From Lichenostomus cassidix (lineage: Eukaryota > Chordata > Aves > Passeriformes > Meliphagidae): a stretch of 64,000 bases of DNA. Each line of letters begins with the position of its first letter. Position 1 is the stretch's first letter. The notes beneath the pieces are model-generated. The model did not search any database. It saw nothing but the letters and a program-made list of their open reading frames with translations, and was not told the DNA's origin. Location: NCBI GenBank assembly GCA_008360975.2, contig CM039194.1, positions 9,410,426-9,474,425 of the forward strand, written 5' to 3'. The position numbers were made by a program, and so were the translations under genes. Of this stretch, positions 20,177 through 32,100 are shown one piece after another.

Positions 20177-23100
20177 GTGAGGCTGAGGGGAGCCGGGCGG
20201 GGCCGGGGCGCGGGGCGGAGGGGCTCAGCACGGACGGGCCGCGGGCTCGGGTCAGTGCCGGCCCGCTTCCCGCCGAGCTGCGGCAGCTGGGGCTGCGCAG
20301 CCTGGAGAAGGCTCCGGGGAGACCTGGCTGCCACCATTCGGTACGGGACGGGGCTAGGGGAGAGCTGGAGAGGATTTTGGGCAAGGGCGTGGAGGGAGAG
20401 GATAACGAGGAATGGCTTCATGCTGACGGAGGGTTAGGTGGCATATCGGGGAGAAATTCTTGCCATGGGAGTGCTGAGGCCCTGGCACAGGCTGCCCAGA
20501 GAGGCTGTGGCTGCCCCATCCTGGGAGTGTTCATCCAGGCTGGACGGGGCTGGGAGAAGCCTGGTCTAGGGAAAGGTGCCCTGCCCATGGCAGAGGGTGG
20601 AACAAGATGTTCTTTAAGGTCCCTTCCAACCCAAATGATTTTGTGATTCTCCCTGTGTCCCACCGCCATCCCACCTCACGGCTGATTATTTTGTTTTACA
20701 CAGAGCTAATAATGAACAGCACGTGCAGGGTTCAACCCTCATCCCTCAGGCATGAGAGTTCTAATTTTTTTTTGTAGTTAATGACTATTTTCCCTGAGCT
20801 TCCTGCAAACACACATTATCGATCTCTGGGTCAAACCCACCACCCAGCAGCCCCTAACCCCAGTGAGGGTGAGGTGCCACACCTCGGCTGCTCGCTCAGC
20901 AGCAGCTCCCAGTGCCCGTTCCTGCATCCCTGGGGTCTGGCCATGCCCAGGACATGCTGCTGGGGTGTGTGAGCATGGAAACACAGTCAGAATCTCCCAC
21001 TTTATCTCTTCCCTTGTACAAGCTGCTTTCTGCTAGATTTCTGGACATCATGATGTATCGAGGGGTTGACTCAGGACATGGCTTCTGAAATGCAAAACGT
21101 GCTCGGTGTTCACCAGGGCCTGCATCAAACCTGGTCTCCACATTCCTATTAAAAACTCTGTGGTCAAATTTCAAGTCACTAAATTGTCTTGTCAATCAAT
21201 GGCTGTGTGTCAGGTGAGGTGTCAGGAAGGCACCGCAGTGTCCCCAAAGCTGGCACAGGACATCTCTGTTCCAGCTGGAGGAGTGGACTTTGTGCTGCCT
21301 CCTGGTCACAGCCCTGGACTTTGCTATGTCAAAAAAAACCACCGACCCCCATGACTTTTTGGTACATTAGCAGACTAATTTCATCTTGTGCCAGATAAAA
21401 TAGTACATTTCCTGTATATTTCGAGACAACTTTTAACTTCGGTGATTTTTATATGTGTATTGTTGTATATGTAAAAAAAGAAAAAGAAGAATGTAAGAAA
21501 TTCATGCCTATGACTGCAGTTATAGCAATCACAAAGCTGAAATTTTTGCTCTTGCAAGCCCAAAGTTGTGTTTGAAGTGTAAAGAGCCTATATTAGTTCA
21601 GTTTGAGACCTGTAAAACCTATCTGTTGTTACATCTCTGTATCCCCCTGAATGCAAACAGCAGCAGTGATGCTTTTAGATTGATTTACCCTGTTAGGCGG
21701 TTTTTATCCTACGTTATTGATGAAAATGTTGCTCGTTGGCCCTCCTGCATCTTAAAGCCTTGCTCAGGTCGCATTAATTGCGTTAATTCCTGCTCTGCTC
21801 AGACTCACAGCCCCATCTGGTGGCACCGTGGCTCCCGCTGGAGCACCGGCTGGCAGAGGTGAAAAATCCTGAGCTGCTGACCTGCGGCAGATCCTCACCG
21901 ACCTCCCATGTCTGAGTGAACCTCCGGAGCAAAACTGCCTTTCTGGAGGTTCTCACAAAGCTGTACTAGCTGCTAAAATAAAGACTAAAACAGTCTAAAG
22001 GTAGCTGTACCGGGGAGAAAGGTTCTTCCCGCTGAAACTTTGCATGTATCATGTGAGTCTGAGACCCATCTCTCAGAATGTATCATCTGAGGAAGGGCTC
22101 ATGCTTTTAGAAAAGATGTCAAACCTCTTCCAAAGACCCCACAGAACGTTCCTATGTGTCTGGCTCTGGCTTTGTGTGTGGTTCAGCCCCTGATTCCGAT
22201 ATTTAAGCAAAGTGTTAAATCTGTCATGTCTGTGCTCCCAGTGGTGTCATGAGGACTCCTGCCACTTCAAGTAAGCCATATTTAAAAACTGATGCTTTGC
22301 AGAATCTAGTGCTTATACCAGTAACTTCAAACTATTTGCAATTGTGTCTGTATTGTCTTTTTTTTTCTTTTAATTTAATTATAAAGCTTTGTTCCTTGCA
22401 GAACTCCACAGCATGTGCTGTCTTAAAATCCATTCCTGCTTTCTTACAATAGTAAAATACAAAGTAGGTAGAATGCAATCTCCCATTTTTCTTCTCTCTT
22501 TTGAAATATCTATTTCCTGATACCTCTTTTAGCCTTGTAATTGTACATTTAGCAAATAATGTAAATCATCCTTTACTTAACAGACAGAGTGGAACATTTG
22601 AAAATTAAATGTGGTCTTACAGGATCTGGATAATTCAGATGATGGAGGGTGCAGGTATGCTGGTGTCCATCTTCATTCCTGGGAAAGAGCCTGTTGCTTT
22701 TCACTAGTTTTGTACAAAAAGCACTTGGCCAAACTTGCCCAAACAAATGGCAGGGTTTGGCTGGTTTAGGTTGAACTGGTCTGTGAAATTATAAACAGTA
22801 AGAAACTGCACAGTGAATTTTCCACATCCTTACCTTTGCACAATACATAACCACAATTTCATCACGTGGTTTTCTTATTGTACAAAAGAGAACCTCAGCC
22901 TCACTCGTGCCATGCCTTTATTGTTTCCCCTCAATAGTCCTCCCAGTCTCACTGGTTGACGACAGAGGAAAGGAACCAAGTTTTACTGGATCTCAAAGCT
23001 TCAGGCTGGTCTGAGCTCGGAGAAAGAGATGCCATCTACAAGGAGTTCAATTTCAAAAATTTTAATCAGGTAATGATTGTTATATACCACTTTTAATATA

Positions 23101-26100
23101 AAGGAAATGTAATTGCTTTAATTTCCATACGATCCTGATGGGAAAATATTTATATTCAGAAGTTTGGGAGTATCCTGGTGGGGCCAAATCCTCTTGGATT
23201 TGCCCTGATGAATTGCTCTCAGATTCTGATCTCATTAGGTGGAGTAAATTAATTCCGTTTTGTAGTTGATAAGTAGATTTGTTCTAATATTACAGTTTCT
23301 TGATTATAATATTCAGGTCAGGGTCAAGGTTGGTATTGTGGAATCAGACAAAGCAGTATTTGATCTTGTTTTTGTGGTTTTTTTTCATTACTAGTACTAC
23401 CCCTCATAAACGAATGCTGGAAATACATAACTCATGGGCAGTGGGGATTGTTTTTGTCAGGGAAATGCGTGAGAAAAATGGGTAAATATAAGAACTGAAA
23501 CTTTTGTCAAGTCAGGTGTGGAAAATAAGAAGTTTCACCTTCTAAGCAGGAAGACAGAGTTCTAGTGTATCCTTGAATGAGTTGTAGTAGCTGATCTTGC
23601 AGTGTCTTTGGCACACAGAGTGCTGGCTTTCATTTACCTCACTGGGTTCTTGTTTGGAGACAGGATCCTGAGCCACATCTCACACTCACAAGAACTTGTT
23701 TTGGACATCAGTCACAAACTTGCTTTCGAAATACTGAGTTTGTCTTGAGATCCATGTTCAGCTACATTCCCCTGAAAATTCCCTTCTGAGGAATCATGAC
23801 ATTACTTAGAAAAAGTCACGTTCCCAGAGCATGAATTTCCCTTCTGTTTTATTTCTGAGGGAGGGGTGAGCTCTTTCTCAGAGGGAGAGAGCTCCCAGGG
23901 GTTTGTTGGGATGATGTATCTCCCTGAGCCAGTTCCTTCCCTCACTATGGAGGGACACTGCAAGCTCCAGCTTGGGGATGCTGTGGGTTTATTGCTGTGT
24001 GTAGGGACCAGGAGCTGTGCTGTGAGCTGTTTATTTACATGGCTGTGCCTAAACCCAGAACAAGATGTTTTAGGAAACCACAGTGAGCTGGATAAACAGT
24101 GATTTGTAACTCTTGACTCTTTTCTTTGCTATTTCAGTCAGTTGTCGCAGTAAGGCAAGCCCAGGCAGCAGAGAAAAGGTGGGTGAAGTGATCCCAGCCC
24201 CTTTGAGCTGGGTGAAAGCAAAAGAGAAAACAACTGCAGGAAAATCCAGCTCATGAGCAGGACAGTGCTGGTCCAGGGAGAACATCCAGAGCCCTGAGTG
24301 CATTTTTAACCTGAATGTTAATACAAAGCAAATAGAACCAAATCAGTTCATTCAGAGGGCAGTGAAGGAGGAAAGCCCATGAGAGGGAGCTCACAGGAAG
24401 CCTTGGTGAGATGTGCAAGCAGCTTGGGGCTGGAGCATCCAGGAATGAAGCATGTTTGACACCAGTGAGATAGAAGTGACCCTTGGAAGAGTTGAGATTT
24501 CCTCCCTTTGCACTTTGAATATTCTTAAAATGTCGTGTTTGCCTGGTTATGGTCAAAGTCTTTGTTGGTTCAGTGCAACTAGAAAGGAAGCTTCCCCCAA
24601 AGTTAATTAAAAAGTGGTTTTGCCGACTGTAAATGAGTAAATCAGTTTGATCAGATGGATTTAGACAGTCCCTGTCTGCCAACAGAAAGGTCAGGAGACA
24701 AATCAGTGTCCTGCACCAGCAGATATCTGGAAAACGCATTGCCTTGACAAAAATTTACAAAGTTGTATTTTTTTTTTGATGATGTAGATTTATTTTACAG
24801 CATGGGTGGATATCCATATGTCTTCCTAATCTGAACACAGATGGAGCAGATACCAGTATAGGAAGTTGAGTATATTTAAATAAGCTTATTGATAAATGAT
24901 GAACTATATGTTTATACTTCTAGTACCTATGGTCATAGGAAGAGTACTTAAAAAACTGCCACTTGAATTGTTTGGGAGATACCAGAACAGTGTCTTTCAT
25001 TCTTAGCTGTTCATGGATGTAAGGCAGAAATGAGAGCAGAGGCTGAGAATTGGCTTCAAAATGGAATTTTCTGCCCCCATTTGGGAGAAGAAGCCATGCA
25101 GGAGGGTGCTCTGCTTGGATCAAGGTTAGATGTGACTATCTAGAGGCAGAATTTAACCTGTTGATTTTTATGGATTTGCTGCAGTGTTCCCTTTGCAGTT
25201 GCAGAGGGCAGAAGTCATTCCTGTTCCTGTAGCCCAGCATCAGGCTCAACATGCAGATCCCAAGGGCATTAGATCCTGAGCTGGTATTAGAAGCAGGTAT
25301 TTGCCTTTCGATAAGTTGAAACTGAAAATAAAATTATGCATATATGCTTAATTTTATTAAATTATGTACATACGCTTGTATTTATAATGACTATTAGTAA
25401 ATACTGTGTTTACTTCAACCTAGGAAACAAATGACAAAAGCAGAGCTATACCTGTCTTGTACTTCGGGAGAATTTAGTCCTGCAGTGAAAAAATGGAGCT
25501 TGTAGGTCCAAATACTTCCATTTTATGTAATAAATATTCTATTTACAGAATTTAAAGTATTTAGTAAAAGTCAAAGTACTGAGAAATGTCATTTCCACGG
25601 TGATCTTCCTGTTGTCCTTTTACAGATGGTGTAAAATCAGGTGTAGAAAAAAGAATCACCCCAAAAAATACAAAAAAAAGTAGTTGAGCCGACATGAAAG
25701 GTATTTCAAATTTATGTTTTGCAGATGATATTGGTATGATTAATTTATTCATTGCTTTTTTTTTTTTTAATTGCTTCTTGCAGATAATGTTCATGATGCA
25801 TGGAAAATTCTGTGGCTTCAAAATCTATGCCAGGTTTACAAAGTCTGTGTATGTCAACAGATGTTAAGAATATAAACACAACTTTTATTATAAAGTTGTG
25901 CAAATGTGTAGACATGAGCTTGGTTTATGTATATTATTTTCAGCATGAGAATGAAATGAAACTTCTGTGAAACAAGAGTTATTTAGATTCCTGAAGCTTT
26001 CAGGCTGAGATTAGCTCAGTTAAAAGCGATCAGCAGTGAGCTGCCTTTGTGAGGCTGACAAGCTAATGACACTTCTGGCTCAGGGAATTAGTTTGTAACC

Positions 26101-29100
26101 CAGAATTTGAAAGCACTGATGGTGTTTGTTAGCCTGAAGATACATTTTCATGAAAGTGGGCTTTGGTGGTACAACTCTCTGAAATAAGCTGGAAACCAGC
26201 CTGGGGTTCCTGCTGGAGGCCCTTTGTTGATTTTGCTTCTGGGAGTGCCCACCAAGCACCCGTTCTGAGGGACTGGACAGCTGGCTAGAAATAGGCATTA
26301 GTGTGAGGCAGGCTCCTGGTGGGTGGGTGTTCTGCATCTTGTATAAAATAAAATACACCAGTGTTGGGGGGAAAACGCAAACACAATTCAGCTGTAGAGG
26401 AGAGTGCCGTGTCCAGAAGAGCTGTGCTGATGGCACCAATGCATCTGTTCCTCCTTCTGCCTTGTCCTTGCCCTGAGCTATTGCCACTGTGGAGTGGCAG
26501 TGGTAGGCTGTGATGAGCTAACATTGGAATCTTTTACCTCCAGGACCCTCGCTGGGGTTCAGTCGCTCAGGAGACCACAGGTTGAGTCACTTTTCCCAAG
26601 GAACATGTGCTTGGCAGAAACCTCTGGCAGTGGGCCAGGCCTTGGAGAGGAGGTGGGCTTGCAGCAATCCATGGCAAGTCCCAATCCCTGCCCTGGATCT
26701 GGGTGCTTGTGAGCTTCTATAAACCTCACAGCCATGTCAGGGAGTTTTTCTGGGGCCTCTCTCCCAGGCTGCAGGGCAGAGAAGAGTGGCTGGTGAGGCT
26801 TTCAGGCCATGGTGTGTCATCACAAAGGGACGTTCTTGTCAGTTCATTTCTTTGTGTTACTGAAACAAAATGGTTGTCTTCCAGTGGAGCAAGTGCTCTC
26901 CTTCCAGTCTGCTCAAACAAAATTGGGCATTGGGATAGAAAGTTAGTTTATGCCTCCAGATCATGCTGGTAACTTCTCCCAGCATTCCAGGTCAGTTCAC
27001 CTTGGAGCAGTGATCTGCAGAAGGGGACAGTCCTGGTTTAAAGATGTGAATTTCTCCCTGATTCATCTCAAGCCTGGTCCTGAGCTGGGCAGGCGGCTGT
27101 GAAGGGCTGTGAGTGCAGGATGCCAAATGCTCTATTTGGGTCCTGTATCCAGCTGCTCACTTTCACCAAATTTGCAGGAACATCTCAGCTCTGAGACTTC
27201 CATGTCTCTTGTCAAACTTGGTTGGATTTGACCAGAGGGTTTAAGGGGCAACTGCCTGTGTGATTGCGTTTCCGTAGGTAATCACACCGAGGCAGCAAAT
27301 GCAGTTAGGAAATTACAAAGGTGGGGAAGTTTGCTGATGGTCAGGTTCAGCATTTACAGCTGCTTTCTTTTATGGGGTAGGTTTTTAATGTTTTTAATTA
27401 AGTTTGATTCTTAAAAAAAAAAAAAGGATCACGTAGGAAGTCTCCATAAGACCTTTGACGTCATTTTCTAAAATGATGGGAAATCAAATGCTTTAAGAGT
27501 TTTAAAGCTATTTTAGATATATTTTGTCTTTTGGGGTGAGAGGATGGAGTTGGAAGATGAGCTTGAATGGAGGGGACAGTATGGAAATGGTTTGCACTGC
27601 GAATAGAGGCACATGTGTTTCAGTGCAGTTATGCAGTCTTGGCATTTGAGAACATATTTAAAGATGTGCAAAAAATCGAGAAGTATTAAATACATTATTA
27701 TTCTCACTTTTCATTTCCTTTCCAGATTTGCTATCTCTCTTGCCTGGAATTTGGGAGAAAAATATCAGATAGAGCATGTTATGGTACATGCCTTTTTTCT
27801 CCCTCCTGGTAATGCCAATGTTTTTTTCCTTTGGCTGTAGGAAGACATGCTCAGATTTGTCCCTTTAAAATGATCATTCTTCTTGTATGATTCTAATTAC
27901 ACGTCCAAACAAATTTGGTAGGATATGCAATGCATACTCATGATTTCTTTTGATGGCAGTACTTGGTGCCAGTCCCTGCAATATAATCTGGGTCCATCCT
28001 TCCTTTTTCTACTCCTTTTTCTAATCCCAGCACATTGCTTTGTTTTCTATATTCATCAAAGGTTGGAAAATTTGGTTTTATACATATAGGCAGTGTATTT
28101 CATTGCCACTTTATGTACTTAGTCTTTTGGCTGTTTGGCTGAAATACATCCACGCCTTTTATGTACTGAAAACATAATATCCTTTAACTTACAATCTGCA
28201 GAGTTAAAATGAATTTTATGGTAAATATTCAGTTGTGGACCACATCTCCAGCTTTTTATATGCCACAACGGTCTTGTGGTTTTTTTTCTTCTCCATTGTC
28301 TGATAGTGAGGTCATTTTCAGTCCTCTTGAGATATTTTATTCCCAGCCAGATGCAGGCCATATATTAAAAGTAGCACCTGTGGCTAATATCACAGCAGCT
28401 TACCATAAATTTACATGGTAACTAGGATTATATCTGTCAAGACTGTTAAAAAATGTCTAGTTTTAATTTGATTTCCAGTATTGAAGGAGCTCTCCAACAT
28501 TTTGCTTCATAACTATATTTTAAAAGTTAAAATCACTCCATTGTTAAGTTTTATAGCACTCCCAGTGCCCATTAAGTTGATTTGTTAAATAGGGGTCAGA
28601 ATAAAGCAAGTTGGCTACAGGAGGATCGGAAACCAACCCATTTGTGATAAATTTAGTCCTCGCGTGTGAATCTTCTCAGATCCTGGGGAGTGATTGGATT
28701 CAGGTGCAGCCTATGTCAGTTGTGTTTAACCTCAAAGCCTGAGCAGCTTCAGCCTGACTGTCACTTCTGCTAATCAAAAGTCAGACCCATTTTCCTACAT
28801 TTTGGGGGGAATTGCTATTTTTAATGTAGCATTGCTCTGCCTGCTCCTTCTGCTAGAGTTTTGCATTTGATTGCCTGTCGACTGAAAATAAATTATTTTT
28901 TTATGCACCTAGGTAGGTGCTGGTTTTCATATAGGCTTTCCGAAACTGCTTCATTTTCCATTATCCTTTGAGTCCTCTCCCATACGCTGTGATTTGTGCA
29001 CCTGCAAAGTTATGAAAGTATTTCTGTTGGTAGTTATGTTGTTCACTAACTTCCCAGCGTTTATGAATACAATAACTGACTTACAATAAATCAGAATTAT

Positions 29101-32100
29101 TTATGAGTGGGTTTACAGAGTTGAGAAAATCTTTGTATCTGAAAATAATGAATTTTTGGTGTATCTGCCTGTTGACATTTTCCTTTATTAGAAACTGATA
29201 GTGAAGTTTCTGGGACTGGCAGAGGTTAACCTTCAGGCTGAAACGCAGTCATTGAACTGCATCAAGTGTCTCAGAGCAGAACACAGTAAAAATATATGAT
29301 TCCTCGATAGTCACACCTTCCTTGAGTTTATTCTTGGGATCGACTGGGTAAATAACATTCTCACCTCTGAGTCAGCAGGTCAGGGTGCAGCTGTGGGACC
29401 TGGATGTGATCCACCTGCCTGTGCCACTGCCTGGCACTGCCCATGGGATGAAGATAGTGCAGAGTCTGGGGGAAATGAAAGGAGAGGTTCTGGGCAGATG
29501 GCTTGTTTGGAAGCTTGTGAGACTCCTTCCTTGGGCTTGGAGAGGGAGGAGATGACACTGGTGCTCTGATCAGCATTTCCTGTGTGCAGTGATGCTTCCT
29601 GTGAGTTGGCAGTCAGCGATGAGAAGTTATGCAAAGCTTGGAGGTCTGTAGTGATGGAAGTGTGCAATCTGGTTGTGTCTAGGAAGAAATTAAATCCTTG
29701 ATGATGGGAGTTAGGAAATAAGGTATTTATTTTCTTCTCACAGCCATCATGGTTTGTGGTGTACAAATCCACAGAATCCTACAATGGTTTGGGCTGGAAG
29801 GGATCTCAAAGCTCATCTCATTCCAATCCCCTGCCACGGGCAGGGACACCTTCCACTATGCCAGGTTGTTCCAAGCCCTGTCCAACCTGGCCTTGGACAC
29901 TTCCAGGGATGGAGCAGCCACAGCTTCTCTGGGCAACCTGTGCCAGGGCCTCACCACCCTCACAGGGAGGAATTTCATTCCAATATCCAATATCCTTGTT
30001 CTGTCACTCATGTAAGAAATCCCTCCCCATCTCTCCTGTAGCCCCATTAGGGGATCGTTCCTCATTTCCTCTTTGGCCTGGATCTGTGTGTGCAGATGCC
30101 ACCACCCTTGTGTCCCACCTGCCTGTGACAAGTGCTGTTACAATACCTGTGTCACCATTATAATTTCATCATGGCACTGCCAGCTGTATCAGGTCACCTG
30201 GGTTATTTAAAATATCACAATATTAATAATTAAATAAAAATAATTATTTTTAAATTGAAGACTCAGGCATGGTCATATGTCTTTCATCTCCTGCAAAATA
30301 TACTACCCTGGTTGTGGTAGAATTTGCATCAGTTTTGTCTTTTTTTTTTGGTGACTTAGCTGTAATTTGAGATGCTCATTTTCTTTATAAGCTAAGTCAT
30401 ATTTCTCCCCAGAATAAACGATTATTTTATTGTTTATAATTATTGGGGTGTGGTATTTCTAATTGCTGAGTTTCCCCCCTCAGTAGACCTGTTGTATCCC
30501 CTTTTATGCACTCCACTGCTTAAAATCTGCCCAGTTGACCTTTGGGCTGCTTTCCAGTTGGCTCCAATGCAAATGCTTTTCTTAACACATGGATTTATTG
30601 TCACTCAAGTAAAAATTATTACAGCATTTGTCTTATGCTTGTTGCATGCATTGATCTGAAAATGCTGAAAGAATTATTTGTCAAAATGCCTTTTGGATGT
30701 CACAAGCTCTCTTGTAGATTTGGAGCAGAAGAAATGTTTCTCCTTTTTTTGCAGCTGCATAAATTGATTGTTTCAATTAAATAGAACAAATGTTTTATCC
30801 TCCGTGTGGACAGTGCTGCTGTAGGGTTGTACCCAAAGAGAGCAAACGGGAACAGGTCAGTCTAATTTTAGCAACAGTTTGGGCACTTTCCATGTTAAAA
30901 CACCTTTGGAAAATAAGTGGAAAATTCAATGGGTTTGAATCCAGTTGAATAGCTTTATTTGGGAAAATGCAAGTATGACTGCTGCTGCCTTTTTTGAAGA
31001 AGAGGGACACTCAGATGAATGTTTTTATCTTTTCAGTTAAGGAAAACTGTTTTCTTGAAACTCTTTTATGCAATAAAATTTATTTTTATGGGGACACTGG
31101 AATGATATTGGTTAAATGCAATCCTGGTTGTTTAACCTTTTGCATCCCTGTGCTTTTGGAGCAATGCCTGCCTACAGTTTCAAACCGTAAATTGCCTTTA
31201 GCACCAGCAGCTCTCACTTTCTCATACTCCCACAAAAGAGCGACACGCTTCAGGATATTCTCTGCAGCTGTAATTAAAAATGGACTCCGGCTGGCAGAAT
31301 AAACTAAAATAAAACTACAACGCCCCTATTTCAAAATTAACCATTACTCACCAAAAGCACATCAAACCCACTTAGCGGACATCCGTTAATCCCGCCGTGA
31401 GCCGGTTCAGGCTTTAATGCACACTGTTTTACACGTTAAGGGGTTTGAAGTCGCGGGCCGGCGCTGACCTTTCGCATCTGCTCCTCTCGCAGTAGGAATC
31501 TCCGCTCGCCGCTCCCCGTCAGGGCGGATTAGCGTGACGAAGTGCAGCTCTTCTGCTGGCTGCAATTTCGGGTTTTGATCAGAATTATTTCTTTCACAAA
31601 CAATCACGTTTGGCTAAAACGTTACATCTGCTCTGAGAAGCCACTGGCAGGGCCGTGGTTTATCAGGGTGAGGCGTGTGGAGGTTTTTTTGCTCTCTTTT
31701 ATAAAGCTGCAAACCCACTTCACGTGGGGGTTTTTTTGGGAGAGCTTCCTTTCTTCCTCTTCCCCTTGCCCTCTATTCCTTTAGTTTTGTTTGGCTGAGA
31801 TGAAAAGTTGTTTTGCACAAACATAAAGCTGGTTGTGATGTCTTGGAGGGCTTTGGTGGGAGCACAGTGATGAGTGGGAAGCCCTGTGCTAAGTCAGCAC
31901 TGCACTGTTGGGTTTATTTATTGCTAAGGATGCTTTGTAGAAAAATGTTATTTATTCCTAGGATCAGACAGAAAAGTCCTGATTGTATGACCTACCATGA
32001 TTTTCCTGGGACTGGGATGAGAATAACAGCAGACAGTTGAATATATGTGTTTTTATGTTCACAGTGTCCCTGGTTGAGGGTATCTTTGTGTTACAATGGG

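Larger units (their letters stand above)
19885..20290. promoter_or_regulatory. PCBD2: CpG island promoter of PCBD2
   Basis: A CpG-dense block spans PCBD2 exon 1. It is bounded on the left by one CR1 fragment (ending near 19870) and on the right by another (starting near 20285). GC-box-like GGGGCGGGG/CCCGCCC runs are present. The transcription start is not definable by eye. Confidence 0.75.
20177..22937 (+). other. PCBD2: PCBD2 intron 1
   Basis: 2.76-kb GT-AG intron. It contains a sense CR1 copy at its 5' end and a CTCF-like motif near 21810. The remainder is unique AT-rich sequence without credible exons. Confidence 0.85.

Noticed and set aside
19885..20646. 253-codon + frame across the PCBD2 promoter and intron 1
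   Set aside because: Out of frame with the PCBD2 ATG, reads into a CR1 copy, GC-driven composition.
22938..22947. Alternative PCBD2 exon 2 acceptor 9 nt downstream (CCTCCCAG|TCTCAC)
   Set aside because: In frame and possible as a minor form, but the upstream AG gives SSQSHWL, which aligns without gaps to the mammalian SSGTHRL.
29754..30163. Overlapping 88-135-codon + frames
   Set aside because: They lie in the antisense of a CR1 fragment; typical CR1 3' UTR translations.
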